A stretch of DNA of 64,000 nucleotides. Source: an uncultured Victivallales bacterium. Its GTDB lineage: Bacteria; Verrucomicrobiota; Lentisphaeria; Victivallales; UBA1829. The notes beneath the pieces are model-generated. The model was given only the letters and a program-made list of their open reading frames with translations, was not told where the DNA came from and searched no databases. The DNA lies in NCBI GenBank assembly GCA_934644965.1, contig CAKUDG010000016.1:9968-73967 (forward strand). The letters are read 5' to 3'. This document shows positions 60,687-64,000 of the stretch, piece after piece. The position numbers and the translations under genes were made by a program. How positions within the stretch are numbered: position 1 is the stretch's first letter; the number at the start of each line of letters is the position of its first letter.

Positions 60687-61576
60687 TTCCGAAAATCAAA
60701 ATATGGAGCATGTTTCTGCTGTTGTCCCTGAGCGGTCCGCTTTTTTCCCAAGCGGAGGATGCCGTTTTAAATGATTCAACGGAAGAGTTCCTGGAAATCT
60801 TCAGGGACAACACCGTATCGCCTGCATTTGAAAAGGACGATGGAAATGTGGAAGACTTCATCCTGCAGTCTTATGACAGCATTGAGGAAAAAATCCGCCT
60901 CCTTCGTTTCATGGCCGCAGAACATGAAAAGAAAGAAAAATATGCCGACATGATTCGCATCCTGTATAAAATCAATGAAATCCCCGGCATCGGCAATGCC
61001 GAGAAAGCCGCCAACAGTGCCTATATCGGGCACAGAGCCTCCATTCGCAGCACATTGCCGGGCGGGGGAAACGATCCGGAGCTTCTGAAAATTTCCGAAC
61101 AGGCCAATCAGGAAGCCTTTCAGTTCGGAAGGAAGGCCTTTGCGGAGGCGAAAAAGGCTCAGGCGCGCTTTGATTCCGGAATCGCCCTGATGGGATATGC
61201 CGCGGCTGTCAACACCCCGGAGGCAATCGGAACAGGACTGGAAACCGTAGAAGAACTCCTCTCTCTGTCTGACAGAGATGCAAAAAGCATCTTTCAGGTA
61301 TTGAACCACGCCATTCTGCTCTGTTCGCTCTCAGGAGCCAGCGGCCATTATGAAGACCGCATCCCCGTTTTCCAGAAAAGAAAACTTGACTTCTGCCAGA
61401 CAGATGATCATAAGGCGTTAATCCTGATAGAACTCGCAAAATACCAGGCCTTTACGCTCCTTGATGCTCCAGAGGCCAGAAAAAATTTGAATCTTGCGCT
61501 TTCCGGAAAAATTGAAGACCAGCAGTTGAAGAAATCCCTCCTGCTTTTCCAGGATTGTCTGGCCGATGAAGACTGA
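60683..61576 (+). CDS. Secreted helical-repeat protein, last gene of the glycan unit
   Basis: A 297-residue protein with a signal peptide (IWSMFLLLSLSGPLFSQAED). The mature part is all-helical with TPR-like pairs (EEKIRLLRFMAAEHEKKEKYADMIRILYKI, DDHKALILIELAKYQAFTLLDAPEARKNLNLAL). AAAGGAG lies seven bases before the ATG, which overlaps the upstream stop. It may be a partner or scaffold of the DUF4838 protein before it. A strong GC-rich hairpin lies 130 bp downstream. Confidence 0.72.
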   Translation: MIPKIKIWSMFLLLSLSGPLFSQAEDAVLNDSTEEFLEIFRDNTVSPAFEKDDGNVEDFILQSYDSIEEKIRLLRFMAAEHEKKEKYADMIRILYKINEIPGIGNAEKAANSAYIGHRASIRSTLPGGGNDPELLKISEQANQEAFQFGRKAFAEAKKAQARFDSGIALMGYAAAVNTPEAIGTGLETVEELLSLSDRDAKSIFQVLNHAILLCSLSGASGHYEDRIPVFQKRKLDFCQTDDHKALILIELAKYQAFTLLDAPEARKNLNLALSGKIEDQQLKKSLLLFQDCLADED

Positions 61577-61705
61577 AGAAAAGATCCTGATCCTTTTGTT
61601 CTCTTCCGAAGCGCAGGCACATTTGTGAGAATCGTCCGCTTCCGGATAAGTGATTTTCCGCATCCTGTCAAAAGGTTTTCCCCTCCGGAATTCTGATCCG
61701 CAGGG

Positions 61706-61748
61706 GCGTGCGGGAAGGGTTTCTTGTCTCCGCACCCTCCCCGCGCGC
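61706..61748. terminator. GC-rich hairpin between convergent genes
   Basis: GCGTGCGGGAAGGGT (61706-61720) can pair with ACCCTCCCCGCGCGC (61734-61748) over 15 positions with two mismatches that become G-U pairs in the plus-strand RNA, leaving a 13-base loop. A CT repeat follows rather than a T-run. It sits between the glycan unit and the MATE gene, where both transcripts should end. Confidence 0.45.
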
Positions 61749-61808
61749 GCTCTCTCTCTCATTTCTGCTATCCCGGTCTCTGGTGGCGGAATTCTCCATT
61801 TCCGGAAG

Positions 61809-63236
61809 TTATTTCGGCCCCCCCAGATAGCGGAATCCACGGGGCACACCGGGGCCCAGCTTGCTCCAGGCGACGGTGCGGCTGGCACAGTGGTTTCGGA
61901 TCATCCGGCGACAGAGCCAGATGAGCAACCCCCCGCTGATCATGGCTGCCAGCAGCCACGACAACGGATAGGAAAGCATGAGATTTTCCATGCTCCGGTA
62001 ACGGGGGAAAACAAACCAGACCCACCAGACTCGGAACGCGCATACCCCTACAAAGGAAATGACAGCCGCAAGCAGCGAATACCCCAGTCCGCGCAAGCCT
62101 CCGCTGGCTACATCCATAAAGCCGCAGAGTGCGTAGGTTGTGAACAAAATTTTCATTCGTACCATGCCCCAGGCGATTACCTGTGGATCCGGATTGAAGA
62201 TCGCCAGGAGAAATTCTCCGGCAAAATAAAACGCCAACCCCATGATCAGACAGGAACTGGCCGAACAGAAGAAGCAGCCGTAAAGACTTTTCACAATTCG
62301 TTTGAATTTTTGTCCCCCCAGGTTCTGTGCCACGAAGGAGATGGCGGTCTGATGAAACGCGTATGAGCCGACGTAGACGATTCCTTCCAATCCCAGTGCC
62401 GCAGTGGTCCCGGCAATTGCCAGCGATCCGAAGGCGTTGATTGAGGACTGAATGATCATGTTCGAAATCGCAAAACTGGAGCTTTGAAATCCGGCGGGGA
62501 TACCGATTTTCAGCATTGTCTTCAAGATCTTGAAATCCACCGCCATCTTCCGAATTTCAAGACGGCACATTCCTTTCGCAGTCAGAAGAGTCCGCAGAAT
62601 CAGCAGGGCGGAGATGGCGTGCGAAAAGGCTGTTGCGAGCGCAACACCGCCCACATCCATCCCGCAGACAATGACGAAAAAAAGATTCAGAAGCACATTG
62701 ACCACTCCTGCAATGATCAGGAAATAAAGCGGCCTTCTGGTGTCTCCCACCGCCCGGAGTATGGAGCAGCCGAAATTGTAGAGCATGATGAACGGAATGG
62801 CGCAGAAGCAGATCCAGATATAGGTGCAGGACAGCGGCAGAATGTCTTCCGGCGTTTCCATCAGGATCAGCAGCGGCTTGGCAACGGCCAGCCCGAGAAA
62901 CATCAGAATGATTCCTCCCACCACAGCCACTGTAATGGACGTATGCAGAGTGCGGCTCATGGATTTCGCGTCCTGTGCACCGAAATAGCGGGCCGCGAGA
63001 ACGTTTGCACCAATGGAAATACCGATGAAAATGTTGATGATCAGTGAATTCAGATTCATCGTCGCTCCCACTGCCGCCATGGCCTGATGCGGAGCGTAGT
63101 GCCCGATGACGACCAGGTCTACGGCGTTGAAGAGCAGCTGGAGAATATAAGTGAACATCAGAGGCAGGGAAAAAAGCACGATTTTCCCGAACAAAGGACC
63201 GTGGCACATGTCGATCTGATATTTATCAGCGGTCAT
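61809..63236 (-). CDS. MATE-family multidrug/metabolite exporter
   Basis: A 475-residue membrane protein with twelve hydrophobic helices in two similar halves. The first half begins GPLFGKIVLFSLPLMFTYILQLLFNAVDLVVIGHY with the MATE-typical Asp, followed by AVGATMNLNSLIINIFIGISIGANVLAARYFGAQ; the second half starts KIGIPAGFQSSSFAISNMIIQSSINAFG. These are the family signatures of Na+- or H+-driven exporters. ATG 63236 is used; an upstream in-frame ATG at 63314 would add a hydrophilic extension. It is a lone gene converging with the glycan unit. Confidence 0.92.
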   Translation of the reverse strand: MTADKYQIDMCHGPLFGKIVLFSLPLMFTYILQLLFNAVDLVVIGHYAPHQAMAAVGATMNLNSLIINIFIGISIGANVLAARYFGAQDAKSMSRTLHTSITVAVVGGIILMFLGLAVAKPLLILMETPEDILPLSCTYIWICFCAIPFIMLYNFGCSILRAVGDTRRPLYFLIIAGVVNVLLNLFFVIVCGMDVGGVALATAFSHAISALLILRTLLTAKGMCRLEIRKMAVDFKILKTMLKIGIPAGFQSSSFAISNMIIQSSINAFGSLAIAGTTAALGLEGIVYVGSYAFHQTAISFVAQNLGGQKFKRIVKSLYGCFFCSASSCLIMGLAFYFAGEFLLAIFNPDPQVIAWGMVRMKILFTTYALCGFMDVASGGLRGLGYSLLAAVISFVGVCAFRVWWVWFVFPRYRSMENLMLSYPLSWLLAAMISGGLLIWLCRRMIRNHCASRTVAWSKLGPGVPRGFRYLGGPK

Positions 63237-63787
63237 TACAGTATTCCATTCCTGAAATAAGCGGATTGGGGGAATATGGGATTTGAAACTGAAAATATCG
63301 GGAATATACATCAACTTTGCTTTCTAGCAAGTGTTCGCGGACTTTCTGATACGAAATTGCTCCGGCTTCAGAAGGGCGTTTTCATTTCTGCTCTGTCATT
63401 GTGGGGAGGAGCTTTCCCCTGATCCCACCCTTTTCCTTCCAATTTTCACAAAGCATCGTTTCCTTTCCCCATCCGCAGGGAGAAGGTGTGGAGGAGCCCC
63501 GCTTTTTTCAATGCGTGCTGATTGAAAAAGGAATTTCAGAAGTACCTGTATTGTTGCTTCCGGCTGACAGCGACATTTCCTCTGCCCGGTGCATGTACGA
63601 CATATTCTTTTACAGAAGCTTGTCTCCTCCCGGATGAAAACTGGAAGAGGAAAAGAAAGACTCCTTCCCGGGGCAATGTCCGGGACGTGAAAATATTTTT
63701 TTCAAACAGATCTTCAGACGGAAGCTTGATAATGAATTTTTTTTGACTATACTGTCTCAGGAAAGGTTTAGTACGTTATAAAATACA
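63237..63787 (+). promoter_or_regulatory. Gene-free stretch ending in a promoter for the LacI fragment
   Basis: No supported gene. Near the right end TTGATA (63726-63731), a 16-bp spacer and TATACT (63748-63753) make a good promoter about 35 bp before the LacI start codon. I see no ribosome site between them, only AAAGG too far upstream. The MATE gene could start transcription from the left part, but no promoter there is convincing. Confidence 0.55.
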
Positions 63788-63928
63788 ATGATGCGAATGA
63801 CTCAGAAACAGCTTGCGGAAATTGCCGGAGTGAGCATTGTGACGATTTTCAATGCTCTTCATCAGCCTCAGAAGGTGAATGAGAAAACCCGCCGGAAGAT
63901 TTTCTCGCTGATGGAGAAATATGACTAA
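63788..63928 (+). pseudogene. LacI-family regulator, truncated after the DNA-binding domain
   Basis: Forty-six residues: MMRMTQKQLAEIAGVSIVTI and FNALHQPQKVNEKTRRKIFS, then LMEKYD and a TAA. This is a complete LacI helix-turn-helix. In family members a residue such as Tyr and then the hinge helix would follow the YD. The break falls at GAC TAA, and CTAA is the target duplicated by many IS5-type elements. The following bases look like an element end. A 46-residue domain without hinge and effector would not act as a normal repressor. Confidence 0.75.
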
Positions 63929-64000
63929 GCATCGTTGCATAAATTTCTATATCAATAAATTCCAGATACCCAGCCCGACATTGAGAGGCGTTGCCAAGCG
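63929..64000 (-). mobile_element. Probable insertion sequence end with transposase C-terminus, cut by window edge
   Basis: The sequence starting GCATCGTTGCATAAATTTC right after CTAA resembles terminal repeats of IS5/IS903-type elements, many of which contain GTTGCATAAA-like ends. On the minus strand a frame entering from the window edge reads RLATPLNVGLGIWNLLI and stops at TAG (63949-63947), 19 bases from the proposed element end, as expected for a transposase C-terminus. The family name rests on recall of terminal sequences and needs the rest of the element. Confidence 0.4.

Overview
The window reads as chromosome of a Gram-negative bacterium of the PVC group, most like a gut Lentisphaerota (Victivallis-like). 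The pointers are several prepilin-type proteins with the FTLIELLVV N-terminus and a C-terminal H-X9-DG motif, three DUF4838-type secreted proteins, LacI/GntR regulators tied to carbohydrate genes, Ser/Thr kinases with FHA or sensory modules, and a heptose kinase plus TonB-ExbB-ExbD that imply an outer membrane. The assignment is inference from gene content; no rRNA or tRNA gene was seen.

Layout. 0-12.5 kb, all minus strand: a prepilin cut by the window edge, three overlapping unrecognised membrane-associated genes, a lipoprotein/xth pair, a DnaQ-like exonuclease, an anchored unknown, a Ser/Thr kinase with an extracytoplasmic sensor region, a KamA/EpmB-like radical SAM protein and pgi. 13.2-20.3 kb: a GH32-like hydrolase (plus), then quinone oxidoreductase, epimerase, serine hydrolase, type I dehydroquinase-like and Gfo/Idh/MocA genes (minus), diverging from a LacI regulator across a near-perfect 21-bp inverted repeat. 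21.6-23.9 kb: tonB-exbD-exbB. 24-31.5 kb (plus): ROK kinase, small membrane protein, heptose kinase domain, YmdB phosphodiesterase, nadC, ruvA, a 2H-like protein and an unknown. 31.6-39.9 kb: a membrane-anchored unknown (minus), then a plus-strand set with a MurU-AmgK-like fusion, an FHA/zinc-ribbon/Ser-Thr kinase and an LD-carboxypeptidase, suggesting peptidoglycan recycling, followed by a VOC protein and a secreted unknown.

40-61.6 kb is an accessory glycan locus. From a promoter-dense hub near 49.9-51.4 kb, a minus-strand unit (DUF4838, two prepilins, metallo-beta-lactamase-fold protein, DUF4838 with a C-terminal binding module, six-hairpin protein) diverges from a GntR-type regulator and a plus-strand unit (prepilin, GH123/DUF4091-like, TPR plus binding module, LacI, DUF4838 plus binding module, small secreted protein). 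I infer that secreted glycan-degrading proteins and pseudopilins act together here under GntR/LacI control. Three genes next to the hub are broken: two by apparent one-base contractions in homopolymers and one by an in-frame TGA.

61.8-64 kb: a MATE transporter, then a LacI gene cut after its DNA-binding domain at a CTAA, where a probable insertion sequence starts and runs off the window. No CRISPR array was seen. Long open frames antisense to real genes are common in this GC-rich sequence and were left out.
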